In this document: positions 17,040-26,734 of the stretch, one piece after another | Position numbering within the stretch: the stretch's first letter is position 1 | Layout of the letters: each line of letters begins with the position of its first letter | Assembly: GCA_902795345.1 (NCBI GenBank) | Contig: CADBKO010000017.1 | Coordinates: 1 to 56,480 of the forward strand | Direction: 5' to 3' | DNA: 56,480 nt | DNA from: Oscillospiraceae bacterium | Lineage (GTDB): Bacteria; Bacillota; Clostridia; Oscillospirales; Oscillospiraceae | Made by a program: the position numbers and the translations under genes | The notes under the pieces: model-generated | The model's input: the letters and a program-made list of their open reading frames with translations, nothing else | What the model was told of the DNA's origin: nothing | The model's database searches: none

Positions 17040-17185
17040 AGCTCTATGACATTGCCTATGAGCCCGTCGAGATCGTGCGCAGGGCCGTCTGGCCCATCCC
17101 TGTGCTGATCGCGGTGGTGGTGATCGCAGCCGTGGTGCTGATCCTGGTGCTGCGAAAGCGCCGGAAGAAGAAGGAAAACCGCTGA
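17036..17185 (+). CDS. KLYD-motif single-pass membrane microprotein 2 (49 aa)
   Basis: It starts at GTG 17036 inside the stop of microprotein 1 (GTGA overlap), which suggests coupled translation. The 49-residue product begins KLYDIAYEPVEIVRR after the initiator, followed by a Val/Ile-rich helix (PIPVLIAVVVIAAVVLILVL) and the tail RKRRKKKENR. The conserved part is KLYD followed by an aromatic or Ala and then Pro about five residues on. Family unknown. Confidence 0.72.
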   Translation: MKLYDIAYEPVEIVRRAVWPIPVLIAVVVIAAVVLILVLRKRRKKKENR

Positions 17186-17200
17186 GGGGGGAGCGAGTGT

Positions 17201-17365
17201 ATGAACAGAGGCTTGAAGCTCTATGACGCGATACTCGACCCTATTTCCGCCGTCCTGTACAATTTCTGGCTCCTCGTGCTGCCGGTGGCCACAGTGGTGA
17301 TCGTGGTCGTGGTGATCCTGCTGATCCTCCGAAAACGGAAAAAGGCGAAGAAGAAAGATGAATGA
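17201..17365 (+). CDS. KLYD-motif single-pass membrane microprotein 3 (54 aa)
   Basis: An ATG at 17201 preceded by GGGGGGAGCGAG gives a 54-residue protein: MNRGLKLYDAILDPIS, then a hydrophobic helix (LPVATVVIVVVVILLILR), then KRKKAKKKDE. It shares the KLYD-x4-Pro start, the single helix and the polybasic end with the two proteins before it. Its 3' end overlaps the start of the 3-methyladenine glycosylase gene by 8 nt, so the cluster and that repair gene probably share a transcript. Confidence 0.74.
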   Translation: MNRGLKLYDAILDPISAVLYNFWLLVLPVATVVIVVVVILLILRKRKKAKKKDE

Positions 17366-17939
17366 ACAGGTTTTGTCCCGGGCGTTCTTCGCCCGGGACG
17401 CGCTGACCGTGGCCCGGGAGCTGCTGGGGAAGAACCTGCTCCACGGGCCCACCGGCGGGATCATCGTGGAGACGGAGGCCTACATCGGCCCCGGGGACAA
17501 GGGCAGCCACGCCTACGGCGGCAGGCGCACCAAGCGCACCGAGCCTCTCTTTGGAGAGGCGGGACACGCCTATGTCTATCTCATCTACGGGCTCTACTGC
17601 TGCCTGAACGTGGTGACAGGCCATCCGGGGGAGCCCCAATGCGTGCTGGTCCGAGCCCTGCGGCCCACGCTGGGCCTGGAGGCTATGGCCGCCCGCCGTG
17701 GAGGCAGGCCGGAAAGGGAGCTCTGCCGGGGGCCGGGGAAGCTGTGCATGGCCCTGGACATCGACCGGGAGCTGAATGAGCGGGACATGACGCAAGGGGA
17801 TTTCGTTTTCCTGCCGGGGGAGGATGTCCCGGAGGCGGAGATCGAGCGCTCAAAGCGCATCGGCATCGACTACGCCGGGGAGGCCAGGGATTACCTCTGG
17901 CGTTTCACCGTCAAAGGCGACCCGTATGTGTCCCGGTGA
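17358..17939 (+). CDS. 3-methyladenine DNA glycosylase, AAG/Mpg type
   Basis: A 193-residue base-excision repair enzyme that removes alkylated and deaminated purines. It shows the family order VARELLGKNLLHG, then the catalytic glutamate in IVETEAYIGPGDKGSHAYGG, then the DNA-intercalating region GHAYVYLIYGLYCCLNVVT, and later LCRGPGKLCMALDID. The length matches bacterial Mpg proteins. The ATG at 17358 lies within the end of microprotein 3 and AAGAAGAAAG is its probable ribosome site. The P-loop gene follows 9 bp later. Confidence 0.94.
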   Translation: MNEQVLSRAFFARDALTVARELLGKNLLHGPTGGIIVETEAYIGPGDKGSHAYGGRRTKRTEPLFGEAGHAYVYLIYGLYCCLNVVTGHPGEPQCVLVRALRPTLGLEAMAARRGGRPERELCRGPGKLCMALDIDRELNERDMTQGDFVFLPGEDVPEAEIERSKRIGIDYAGEARDYLWRFTVKGDPYVSR

Positions 17940-17948
17940 GAGGCAGCG

Positions 17949-18476
17949 ATGGGAGTTTTGATCTGCGGGCTCAACGGAGCCGGAAAAAGCACCCTGGGAA
18001 AGCGGCTGTCGGAGCGCCTGGGCTGGCAATTCATCGACAACGAGGATTTGTATTTCCCGAAGACGGATACGAAATATGTCTATTCCGGCCCCAGAGGGAA
18101 AGAGGAAGTCATCCGTCTTCTGGAGGAAAAGATAGAGAAGAACCGCCGTTTTGTCTTTGCCGCCGTAAAGGGAGATTACGGGGATAAGCTGCCTTCCCTT
18201 CTGGACTGCATCGTCGTCGTGGACGTGCCCAGGGAAATCCGGCTTGCCCGGGTCCGGGAGCGTTCCCTGCGGAAATTCGGGGATCGAATACTGGACGGCG
18301 GCGATTTGGCCCAGCGGGAAAACGCCTGGTTTTCCCTGGTGGAGAGCAGGCCGGAGGACTATGTCGAAAAGTGGCTGGAAACGGTGGATCGTCCGGTGAT
18401 CCGTGTGGACGGGACACGGCCTATTGAGGAAAACGTGGAGTATCTTGCATCGGTGTTGACGAAGACAAGACGATAG
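17949..18476 (+). CDS. P-loop NTPase/kinase-like protein
   Basis: A 175-residue nucleotide-binding protein. The Walker A GLNGAGKSTLGKRL is at residues 6-19, followed by FIDNEDLYFPK, which resembles the acceptor region of shikimate/adenylate-type kinases, and a LID-like basic stretch RLARVRERSLRKFG. Size and layout fit the AAA_18/AAA_33 small-molecule kinase group; the phosphate acceptor is unknown. GAGAGG lies six bases before the ATG. Probably the last gene of the microprotein-glycosylase transcript. Confidence 0.8.
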   Translation: MGVLICGLNGAGKSTLGKRLSERLGWQFIDNEDLYFPKTDTKYVYSGPRGKEEVIRLLEEKIEKNRRFVFAAVKGDYGDKLPSLLDCIVVVDVPREIRLARVRERSLRKFGDRILDGGDLAQRENAWFSLVESRPEDYVEKWLETVDRPVIRVDGTRPIEENVEYLASVLTKTRR

Positions 18477-18509
18477 CAGATGCTTCCGTTCTCTGCTCTC
18501 CATAAACCC

Positions 18510-18918
18510 CCGTCCCCCGTAAACCCCCGTTGGGGGATCCAATGGGGGCGGAGCCCCCTTGGCAGGCGGGGAGGGATTCTTAAGGGGACCGCCCCTGCAC
18601 AGGTCCCCTTAAGCGCATTTCTTTGGTGACTTTCTTTGTGCGAGCAAAGAAAGTTACCCGCCGGAGGCGACGGGACAGGGAAACGAATCGCAGACGCAAG
18701 CGGCGAATCCGCAGAACGCTCGGAGCTTTGTCCGCCGCGGCGGGGACAGGAGCAGGACGGGAGCGTTTCGCGCTGCGGCGCGACCCCATTTCTCAGCGCG
18801 GAGAAATGGGGAAAAGACGCGCCGGGGGACCATTCCATAAAGGTCCCCCGGACCCCTCCTCACGGCCAAAGGGGCTCCGCCCCTTATGGAATCCCTTACG
18901 GGGGTTTACGGGGGACGG
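18510..18918. mobile_element. Structured inverted-repeat element (non-coding, 409 bp)
   Basis: The ends are long imperfect inverted repeats of about 55 bp. Both begin CCGTCCCCCGTAAACCCCCG (18510-18529, and the reverse complement ending at 18918), and both continue through a GGGGCGGAGCCCC palindrome. The interior holds further hairpins: CTTAAGGGGACC with GGTCCCCTTAAG, a CTTTCTTTG...CAAAGAAAG stem, CCCCATTTCTC with GAGAAATGGGG, and GGGGGACC with GGTCCCCC. No independent gene was found. It fills the 482-bp gap between the P-loop and GNAT genes. The nested hairpins would fold into a long RNA if transcribed. Likely a MITE or a REP/BIME-type repeat. Confidence 0.72.
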
Positions 18919-18958
18919 AGGACAAAGACGAGGTTTGGAAAATAAAAAGGAGTTTTCA

Positions 18959-19414
18959 ATGGATGGCAATATCCGTCCGCTGCGTATCGATGAGTATCAA
19001 AAGTGCAGCATCATATGGGACATGGAAAAGCACGCGGACTTGGCGGAGCGGTTCCTTTCCGAGCTCCGCAGTGGGAACCGGATGACCTGGGTCTATGAAG
19101 AAAATGGCCAATTCCTCGGCGAAATCTCCCTTGTCAAAGACACACCCGACCCGGATTACACCGTTCCGGGACGCCGCATCTATGTTTCCCGCCTGATCGT
19201 CCGAAAGGAAAACCGGCGGCAGGGCATCGGGAAAGCCCTGGTGGAATATGCAATTTCCCATGCGGCGAAAATGGGGTATTCCGAAATGTCCATCGGCGTC
19301 GATATGGACAACTATGGCGCCCTGCGGCTCTACACAGCTGCGGGCTTCCGGGAGATCCTTTTCCTCGGTGAAGACGCGGACGGAAGGTATTTCAAGCTGC
19401 TGAAACGACTGTGA
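18959..19414 (+). CDS. GNAT family N-acetyltransferase
   Basis: A 151-residue acyltransferase that transfers an acetyl group from acetyl-CoA. Motif A, binding the CoA pyrophosphate, is visible as LIVRKENRRQGIGKALVEYA; the later GVDMDNYGALRLYTAAGF is motif B. The acceptor is unknown. An in-frame extension back to 18623 exists only because the preceding repeat element happens to be open; AAGGAG six bases before 18959 marks the real start. A strong bidirectional hairpin closes the gene. Confidence 0.87.
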   Translation: MDGNIRPLRIDEYQKCSIIWDMEKHADLAERFLSELRSGNRMTWVYEENGQFLGEISLVKDTPDPDYTVPGRRIYVSRLIVRKENRRQGIGKALVEYAISHAAKMGYSEMSIGVDMDNYGALRLYTAAGFREILFLGEDADGRYFKLLKRL

Positions 19415-19427
19415 CGAGACGCAAAAC

Positions 19428-19454
19428 AGGCGCGCCGCGATTTGCGGCGCGCCT
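19428..19454. terminator. Bidirectional terminator between GNAT and CoA-transferase genes
   Basis: AGGCGCGCCGC (19428-19438), loop GATTT, GCGGCGCGCCT (19444-19454); T-rich on both sides (GTTTATTCTT on plus, TGTTTTGCG on minus). It serves two convergent units. Confidence 0.82.
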
Positions 19455-19472
19455 GAACTGCGTTTATTCTTA

Positions 19473-21041
19473 TTACTTTTCGAAGGTGGTGGCCAGGTTG
19501 CCCCAGGTCTCGCAGAAGATGGAGGGATCCATGGTCTTCAGGTCGGGGCTGATCTCCGGCTTGAAGTCCATGTTGGCCAGGATATCCTTCTCCAGGTCGA
19601 TGCCCGGCGCGATCTCGATAAGGGTGACCTTGCCGTCGATCAGCTGGAACACAGCGCGCTCGGTGATGTAAAGGACGGTCTGGCCCTTTTCGGCGTACTG
19701 GCCGGCGAAGGTGATCTGCTTCACCTTTTTGACGAACTTGCGGATGTCGCCCTCCTGGACGATCTCCAGCTTGCCGTCGCCCACCTTGAACTTGGCGTGG
19801 CCCATGAAGGTGCCGCAGAAGAGCACCTTGGGGGTACTGCGGGTAATGTCGATGAAGCCGCCCGGGCCGGTCATCATCTTGCCCAGGTAGCTGGTGTTGT
19901 TGTTGCCGTCCACGTCCACTTCGCCCAGGCCCAGGCAGGTCATGTTCAGGCCACCGCCGTTGATGAAGTCGAACATATAGCCGTGGTCGATGCAGGCCTC
20001 GGCGTTGTAGGCCGCGCCGAAATGAGGCAGCGCGGAGGGCACGCCGCCCACCATGCCGCTCTCGGTGGACATGGTGATCTGGTCGATGTAAGCGGGGTTC
20101 TCCTCGTTGATGACTTTGGCCATGTCGGCGGGGATGCCCACGCCCACGTTGATGACGTCGCCCTTCTTGACCTCGGCGGCGCAGCGGCGGCAGATGATCT
20201 TCCGCTCGTCAAACTTCATGCGCTCGATGGAGTCCATGGGCTTCTTGATCTGGCCGGAGAAGGCGGGCTCGTAGTAGATGCCTTCGGTCTGCCAGCAGGC
20301 GTCCTGGGTGGTGGCCTGCACCACATAGTCCACCAGGATGCCGGGGATCTTCACGTCCTTGGGCTTGAAGGTGCCCTTCTTGGCCAGGTATTCCACCTGC
20401 ACGATGACGATGCCGCCGGAGTTGTGGGTGGCGGTGGCCACGGGCAGGGCCTCGGTGATGAAGCTCTCATGGTCGAAGGTCACGTTGCCGTTCTCGTCGG
20501 CCACGGTGCCGCGGAGCAGGGCCACGTCGCACTTGAAGCCCTTGTAGAAGAGGTATTCCTCGCCCTGGAACTCGATGAGCTCCACACGGTCCTCGGTGGT
20601 GCACTCGTTCATTTTGCCGCCCTGGACGCGGGGGTCCACGAAGGTGCCCAGGCCCACCTTGGAGATGAGGCCGGGTCTTCCGGCAGCGACTTCACGCCAC
20701 AGGTTGACGATGACGCCCTGGGGCAGGCACCAGCACTGCAGCTTATTCTGCAGGGCCAGGTCGCGCATGGCGAAGGCGGAGCCCACATGAGCGCCGCTCC
20801 ACCGGGTCACCAGGCCGGGTCCGGCCTCGCCCAGACGGGTGATGCCCCGGGTCTTCCAGTCGCCCATGGCGGAGCCCTGGTGCACGTCCAGATCGCAGGG
20901 ATGGCCGGTCTCCTTGAAACGGTCCCGGATGGCGCAGGCGATCTCTTCCGGCCAGCCGGCCAGGCCCATGCCGCAGACGCCTACGGTGGCGTGATCGGGA
21001 ATGAGGGCGGCGGCTTCCTGGGCGGTGATGAATTTCGGCAT
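19473..21041 (-). CDS. Acyl-CoA:carboxylate CoA-transferase (fused alpha/beta, family I)
   Basis: A 522-residue CoA-transferase in which both half-domains are fused, as in YdiF and propionate CoA-transferases. The N-terminal half has ATVGVCGMGLAGWPEE and the C-terminal half the active-site glutamate region MSTESGMVGGVPS plus GGGLNMTCLGLGEVD. It moves CoA between acyl donors and free acids without ATP cost. Two ATGs are possible; the one at 21041 has the better ribosome spacing (AGGAGG eight bases away) while 21047 is only two bases from it. It is the last gene of the acyl-CoA dehydrogenase operon and occupies the role CarA has in the caffeate operon of Acetobacterium woodii. Confidence 0.9.
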   Translation of the reverse strand: MPKFITAQEAAALIPDHATVGVCGMGLAGWPEEIACAIRDRFKETGHPCDLDVHQGSAMGDWKTRGITRLGEAGPGLVTRWSGAHVGSAFAMRDLALQNKLQCWCLPQGVIVNLWREVAAGRPGLISKVGLGTFVDPRVQGGKMNECTTEDRVELIEFQGEEYLFYKGFKCDVALLRGTVADENGNVTFDHESFITEALPVATATHNSGGIVIVQVEYLAKKGTFKPKDVKIPGILVDYVVQATTQDACWQTEGIYYEPAFSGQIKKPMDSIERMKFDERKIICRRCAAEVKKGDVINVGVGIPADMAKVINEENPAYIDQITMSTESGMVGGVPSALPHFGAAYNAEACIDHGYMFDFINGGGLNMTCLGLGEVDVDGNNNTSYLGKMMTGPGGFIDITRSTPKVLFCGTFMGHAKFKVGDGKLEIVQEGDIRKFVKKVKQITFAGQYAEKGQTVLYITERAVFQLIDGKVTLIEIAPGIDLEKDILANMDFKPEISPDLKTMDPSIFCETWGNLATTFEK

Positions 21042-21123
21042 GTTCATTTCCTCCTGACGGTAATTGTTTTATTATCCATAAACGGGACATCCTGCGCCCC
21101 GTCGGGTTTTCCACATGAATCGC

Positions 21124-22674
21124 TCAGTTCAGATGCAGGGTTTCCGCGGCATAGTCCTTCAGCTGCTTGAGGGCCAGCTTGCCGCTGCCCGTTTTGGGCA
21201 GAGAATCCATAAACAGCACATAGCGGGGCACCTTGTAGGCGGCCAGGTGCTGGGCGGCCAGAGAACGGATATGCTCCTCCTTCATGACGGAGGCGCCCTC
21301 CCGAAGCACCACGCAGGCGCAGATCTCCTCTCCATAGTGGGCGTCGGGCACGGCCACACACTTCACTTCCCGCACCCGGGGGTCCTGGCCGATGACGGCC
21401 TCGATCTCGCCGGGAGAGATGTTCTCCCCGCCCCGGATGATGAGCTCCTTCAGCCGCCCGTTCATATGCAGGCAGCCCGCCTCGTCCAGCCAGGCCAGGT
21501 CGCCGGTGTGAAGCCAGCCGCTTTCCTCCAGCACGCTTCTTGTCAGCTCCGGCTCCCCCACATATTCCTTCATGACGCTCCAGCCCCGGATGCAGATCTC
21601 CCCCGTCTTGCCCACGCCCAGCGGCTTGCCGGTCTCGATGTCCCGGATCTGACCCTCCAGGCCCTCCATGAAGCGGCCCACGGAGGGGGCCCGCAGCTCC
21701 TCCGGTTCCTCCGGGGAGATGAAGGTGAGGCCCGCGGTGGCCTCCGTCTGCCCCAGGGAGGGCGCAAGCCGGAAGCCCATGGCCCGCTCCACCCGCCGGA
21801 AGAATTCCGGGGTGTAGACGCTGCCGCCGATATAGCCGGTGCGGAGGGTGTGAAGGTCGAACTGTTCCAGGTCCAGACGGGCCAGGATGGCACTGAACAG
21901 AGTGGGCACGGCGGAAAAGACGGTGCAGCCGTGGACGGACACGGCTTCCAGCAGCTGCTTGGTATGCCGCCCGCCGGGGAAATAGAGACAGCCGCCGCTG
22001 TAAAGGGCGGCCAGGATCACCCCGGTGAGGCCGAAGCAGTGGAACATGGGGATGGCGACGCAGCTCTTATCCTCTTCCGTGAGGGAAATGGTCTCGGCCT
22101 GGACACGGGCTACGTTGACTCTCGCCAGGTGGGTGCTGAGGACGCCTTTGGCGGTGCCGGAGGTGCCGGAGGTGAAGATGATGACGTCCGGGTCCCCCGG
22201 CTGCACGGCGTCGATCCGCTCCCGCAGGGCGCTTTGCTCCGCCGGAGAGGGCTCCGGCAACTCCTTCATAAAGTCCGGGATGAAGCAGCCGCCGGGAAGT
22301 CCGGCCTTTTCCACCTCCGCGGGGAAGGAGACTTCCTTGAAGCCGTCGTCATAATAGACGGCCTTTGCCCCTGCCTTTGCCATAAGGGAGGCCGCTTCCG
22401 GGCCGATGAGGGAGGTATTCAGCAGGACGGGAACGCTGCCCAGCAGCTCCAGTCCCAGGTAGAGGAGGAGGAATTCGGGAGAATCCTTGCACCAGACGGC
22501 GATGCGGCTTCCCTTCTCTGCGCCGCGGCGCGCCAGCGCGCAGGCGGTCTTTTCCGCAAGCGCCAGGGTCTCGGCATAGGTGAAGGTCGTTTCCGGCGTT
22601 TCCATGCAGGGCCTCTCCGGAAAACGCAGCGCGGTATCCCGGAACATCCGGCCGATGGTAGTCTGAAGCAGCAT
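21124..22674 (-). CDS. Acyl-CoA synthetase (AMP-forming)
   Basis: A 516-residue ANL-superfamily ligase that activates a carboxylic acid to its CoA thioester via an acyl-adenylate. The phosphate loop IIFTSGTSGTAKG, the Tyr/Thr-motif equivalent LGQTEATAG, GWLHTGDLAWLDEAG and the hinge GRLKELIIRGGENISPGEIE are all present; the catalytic lysine lies in LPKTGSGKLALK. Substrate choice (aliphatic, aryl or bile acid) cannot be decided by eye. GGGGGAG precedes the ATG at 22674; upstream codons run through an intercistronic hairpin. Context suggests it primes substrate for the reductase, as CarB does in caffeate respiration, with the CoA-transferase taking over afterwards. Confidence 0.9.
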   Translation of the reverse strand: MLLQTTIGRMFRDTALRFPERPCMETPETTFTYAETLALAEKTACALARRGAEKGSRIAVWCKDSPEFLLLYLGLELLGSVPVLLNTSLIGPEAASLMAKAGAKAVYYDDGFKEVSFPAEVEKAGLPGGCFIPDFMKELPEPSPAEQSALRERIDAVQPGDPDVIIFTSGTSGTAKGVLSTHLARVNVARVQAETISLTEEDKSCVAIPMFHCFGLTGVILAALYSGGCLYFPGGRHTKQLLEAVSVHGCTVFSAVPTLFSAILARLDLEQFDLHTLRTGYIGGSVYTPEFFRRVERAMGFRLAPSLGQTEATAGLTFISPEEPEELRAPSVGRFMEGLEGQIRDIETGKPLGVGKTGEICIRGWSVMKEYVGEPELTRSVLEESGWLHTGDLAWLDEAGCLHMNGRLKELIIRGGENISPGEIEAVIGQDPRVREVKCVAVPDAHYGEEICACVVLREGASVMKEEHIRSLAAQHLAAYKVPRYVLFMDSLPKTGSGKLALKQLKDYAAETLHLN

Positions 22675-22699
22675 AGGTCTCCCCCCTTTCCTTAATATC

Positions 22700-22729
22700 C
22701 GGGGCGCGGGCCGAAAGGACCGCGCCCCG
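22700..22729 (-). other. Intercistronic GC hairpin between etfA and the acyl-CoA synthetase gene
   Basis: CGGGGCGCGG and CCGCGCCCCG pair around a GCCGAAAGGA loop with no T-run. It lies inside an operon, so it is more likely an mRNA-stabilising or processing hairpin than a terminator. Confidence 0.5.
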
Positions 22730-22748
22730 AAGTGCACTTAAGCTAGGA

Positions 22749-23945
22749 TTACTTGTCCAGTTCCTCGATGATGGCGGGGATCACCTTGAAGAGGTCGCCC
22801 ACGATGCCGATGTCGGCAACTTCGAAGATGGGGGCGTTCTCATTCTTGTTGATCGCCACGATGGTCTTGCTCGTCTGCATGCCGGCCAGGTGCTGGATGG
22901 CGCCGGAGATGCCGCAGGCCACATAGAGGTCGGGCTTGACGGTGGTGCCGGTCTGGCCCACCTGGAAGCTGTGGTCGATCCAGCCGGCGTCCACGCAGGC
23001 GCGGGAGGAGCCGATGCTGCCGCCCAGCTTGTTGGCCAGGGCGCGGATGGTATCGAAGCCCTCGGGACCGCCGATGCCGCGGCCGCCGGAGACGATGATC
23101 TTGGCGTCGGTCAGGGAGGCCATCTCGCCCACCTTCTTCACCACGTCCAGGACCTGCTGGCGGATCTCGCCCTTCTTGAACTTGATGTTCAGGTCGATCA
23201 GCTCGCCCTTCTTGCCGGGGACCTTCTCAGGCTTGGCCATGACGCCGGGGCGGACGGTGGACATCTGGGGACGATGGTTGGGGCAGACGATGGTAGCCAT
23301 CAGGTTGCCGCCGAAGGCGGGACGGGTCTGCCGCAGACCCTTGGTCTCGGGGTCGATGTCCAGCTTGGTGCAGTCGGCGGTGAGGCCGGTGCCGCACTTG
23401 ACGGCCACGCTGGGAGCCAGGTCGCGGCCGATGTGGGTGGCGCCGTAGAGGACGACTTCGGGCTTATACTTCAGGATGGCGCGGTAAACGGCGGCGGTAT
23501 AGCCGTCGGTGGTGTAGTTCTTCAGCTCGGGGTTGTTGGCGTAGTAGACCTTCTCTGCGCCGTAGGCGAACAGCTCGTCCACCAGGTCGTCGCAGTCGCT
23601 GCCAACCAGGACGGCGCACAGCTCGGTGCCGATCTCGTCCGCCAGCTTCCGGCCTTCGCCCAGCAGCTCGATGGCCACGTTCATCAGCTTGCCGGCACGC
23701 TGCTCGGCATAGACCCAAACGCCGTGGTACATGGAAATATCCACATTCTTCATGCTGGTGCCGGTGCGGGTGATGGCGCCCTTGGGGCAGGCTTCCACGC
23801 AGCGTCCGCATTCGGTGCAGCCGTTGCCGGTCTCGGGCAGCTTCTTGCCGCCCTCGCCCACGGTCATGGTCATGGCCTCAAAGGGGCACTCCTTGACGCA
23901 GATACCGCAGCCAATACATTTTTCAGCATCAATCTTAATAGCCAT
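22749..23945 (-). CDS. Electron transfer flavoprotein alpha subunit with N-terminal two-cluster ferredoxin domain (CarE-like)
   Basis: A 398-residue fusion. Residues 1-60 form a bacterial 2[4Fe-4S] ferredoxin with Cys10/13/16/20 and Cys43/46/49/53. Residues 70-398 are EtfA, with the FAD-binding [33 protein letters not shown] and [12 protein letters not shown]. The ferredoxin-fused form is characteristic of bifurcating Etfs such as CarE of Acetobacterium woodii, where NADH oxidation drives both enoyl-CoA and ferredoxin reduction. It is directly downstream of EtfB and two genes from an acyl-CoA dehydrogenase, so the three probably form one complex. The role as a bifurcating complex is inferred from architecture and neighbours. 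Confidence 0.93.
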   Translation of the reverse strand: MAIKIDAEKCIGCGICVKECPFEAMTMTVGEGGKKLPETGNGCTECGRCVEACPKGAITRTGTSMKNVDISMYHGVWVYAEQRAGKLMNVAIELLGEGRKLADEIGTELCAVLVGSDCDDLVDELFAYGAEKVYYANNPELKNYTTDGYTAAVYRAILKYKPEVVLYGATHIGRDLAPSVAVKCGTGLTADCTKLDIDPETKGLRQTRPAFGGNLMATIVCPNHRPQMSTVRPGVMAKPEKVPGKKGELIDLNIKFKKGEIRQQVLDVVKKVGEMASLTDAKIIVSGGRGIGGPEGFDTIRALANKLGGSIGSSRACVDAGWIDHSFQVGQTGTTVKPDLYVACGISGAIQHLAGMQTSKTIVAINKNENAPIFEVADIGIVGDLFKVIPAIIEELDK

Positions 23946-23963
23946 TTTTCTATCTTACCCTCC

Positions 23964-24764
23964 TCAGATGATGTGCTTGGCCCGGAGCATGCCGACGAGC
24001 TCGGCGGACATCTCCTGGATGGTGCCGGAGAGCATGACGCCCTTGCCCTTGGGAGCGGGGGTGAAGCTCTTATCGACCTTGGTGGGAGAGGCGTTGAGGC
24101 CGCAGTTGGCGGGATCCAGCTCCACATCCTTCTCGTTCCAGATCTTGATGAGGCTATCATTCTCGCAGGCATAAAGGATGCGGCCCACGGTCATGTAGCG
24201 GGGGGTGTTGAGTTCCTTGACGCAGGTCAGCACGCAGGGCATAGGCAGCTTGACGACCTCATGGCCGTCCTCCAGCTGGCGCTCCACGATGACATACTTT
24301 TCCTTCTCATTGACTTCCACGATCTTCTGCACATAGGTCACCAGGGGCAGGCCCAGGCGCATGGCCATCTGGGGGGCCACCTGAGCGGTATCGCCGTCGA
24401 TGGCCTGACGGCCGGCGAAGATGATGTCATAGTCGCCCAGCTTCTGGATGCCGGCGGCCACAGTGGTGGAGGTGGCGCAGGTATCGGCGCCGCCGAAAGC
24501 GCGGCTGGAGAGAAGCACGGCGTCGTCCGCGCCCATGGCGATGCACTCATGGAGCATGACCAGCGCCTGGGGAGGACCCATGGAGACGACGGTGACGGTG
24601 CTGCCGGGATTGGCGTCCTTCAGCTGCAGGGCAGCCTCCAGAGCGTTGGCATCGTCGGGATTGAGGATGGAGGGAACGCCCTCGCGGATCAGGGTACCCT
24701 TGACGGGGTCGATCTTGACCTCGTTGGTATCGGGAACCTGCTTGGCAGTAACGATGATCTTCAT
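23964..24764 (-). CDS. etfB: Electron transfer flavoprotein beta subunit
   Basis: A 266-residue EtfB that pairs with the following EtfA and in bifurcating systems carries the bifurcating FAD. It begins MKIIVTAKQVPDTNEVKID, the signature family start, and contains LNPDDANALEAAL, VSMGPPQA and FAGRQAIDGDTAQVAPQMA, the last being the family's nucleotide-binding segment. Etf-beta proteins linked to butyryl-CoA or caffeyl-CoA dehydrogenases share these features. It follows the acyl-CoA dehydrogenase by 16 bp and precedes EtfA by 18 bp, consistent with stoichiometric production. Confidence 0.94.
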   Translation of the reverse strand: MKIIVTAKQVPDTNEVKIDPVKGTLIREGVPSILNPDDANALEAALQLKDANPGSTVTVVSMGPPQALVMLHECIAMGADDAVLLSSRAFGGADTCATSTTVAAGIQKLGDYDIIFAGRQAIDGDTAQVAPQMAMRLGLPLVTYVQKIVEVNEKEKYVIVERQLEDGHEVVKLPMPCVLTCVKELNTPRYMTVGRILYACENDSLIKIWNEKDVELDPANCGLNASPTKVDKSFTPAPKGKGVMLSGTIQEMSAELVGMLRAKHII

Positions 24765-24780
24765 TATTTCTGTTCCTCCC

Positions 24781-25920
<1,140 letters not shown>

Positions 25921-25987
25921 TTAGTCTCTCGACTCCTTTCTGTTCTTGCCGGTATATATAAAGGGCTACAAATATACCATCTGGTCA

Positions 25988-26016
25988 AGTTTAGCATAGG
26001 GAATGACAGAATGCAA
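25988..26016 (-). promoter_or_regulatory. Putative promoter of the acyl-CoA dehydrogenase-Etf operon
   Basis: TTGCAT (26016-26011), 17 nt, TAAACT (25993-25988), about 70 bp upstream of the first start codon. The leader is AT-rich compared with neighbours. A TTGACC four bases downstream of the -10 box lacks a partner at correct spacing. Confidence 0.5.
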
Positions 26017-26110
26017 CAGAAATTCTCCCCAGGCGCTTGCGAAATTTCAGGGAAAATGCTATGGTGTATGATATAAAAACAGTTCAAATCGACGAAAAGG
26101 AGGCGGCGGC

Positions 26111-26689
26111 ATGACGGTGGTTATCCTCGCAGGCGGACAAAGCCGCCGCATGGGCCGGGATAAGCTGCGCCTGACTCTGGAGGGCGAGACCCTGCTGGCT
26201 CGCGCCGTCCGCCGATACAGCGAAGCGTTCCCCCGGGTGCTGGTGAGCGTGGCCGGGCCGGAAAAATTCCCGGAGCTGGGGGACCGGCGGGTCTTCGACC
26301 GCTATCCCGGCGCGGGCCCCCTGGCAGGGCTCCACGCGGGGCTGCTGGAAGCCGGGGAAGCCGTGTTCCTCACCGGGGCGGACATGCCCTTCTCCTCCCC
26401 GGAGAAGGCCCTGGCGCTGACTGCCCTCTGCGGGGAGGCGGACGCCTGCGTCCTGACGGACACCGACGGGCGCTGGGAGCCTCTTTTCGGCTATTACCGC
26501 CCCTCCGTCCTTCCAAAAGCGGAGGAGCTGCTCTCCTCCGGGCGGCGGAGCATGGGGGCCCTGCTGGCTTCCGTGGGACTGCGGGAGGTCAGTCTCCCGG
26601 AGCTGGGGGAAGGACCGGACAGTCCCCTGCTGCGGAATCTGAACGTTCCGGAGGATTATGAGAAACTTCGACTTGAACTGGGAAGCTAG
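26111..26689 (+). CDS. mobA: Molybdenum cofactor guanylyltransferase
   Basis: A 192-residue nucleotidyltransferase that links GMP to molybdopterin to make the guanine dinucleotide cofactor. The signature LAGGQSRRMGRDKLRL is at residues 6-21, the metal-binding aspartate lies in FLTGADMPF, and the C-terminal NLNVPEDYEKL is the usual family ending. AAAGGAGG precedes the ATG. No molybdoenzyme is encoded close by, but two ModE-like regulators lie in the window. A standalone MobA near a cupin gives no further clue to the client enzyme. Confidence 0.93.
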   Translation: MTVVILAGGQSRRMGRDKLRLTLEGETLLARAVRRYSEAFPRVLVSVAGPEKFPELGDRRVFDRYPGAGPLAGLHAGLLEAGEAVFLTGADMPFSSPEKALALTALCGEADACVLTDTDGRWEPLFGYYRPSVLPKAEELLSSGRRSMGALLASVGLREVSLPELGEGPDSPLLRNLNVPEDYEKLRLELGS

Positions 26690-26701
26690 ACGTGTTATTA
26701 T
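26673..26701 (+). promoter_or_regulatory. Putative promoter of the cupin gene
   Basis: TTGAAC (26673-26678), 17 nt, TATTAT (26696-26701), overlapping the end of mobA and lying 33 bp upstream of the cupin start. Confidence 0.55.
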
Positions 26702-26734
26702 GTTTGGAGAATTTCATCGAAAGGAAGCGTTACC

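Noticed and set aside
16863..17365. Microproteins as mere leader or chance frames
   Set aside because: Three successive frames with a shared motif, good ribosome sites and stop/start overlaps make chance unlikely, so they were kept as genes.
18623..18958. N-terminal extension of the GNAT gene through the repeat element
   Set aside because: The added 112 residues are Arg-rich translation of hairpin DNA, and a good AAGGAG site marks the start at 18959.
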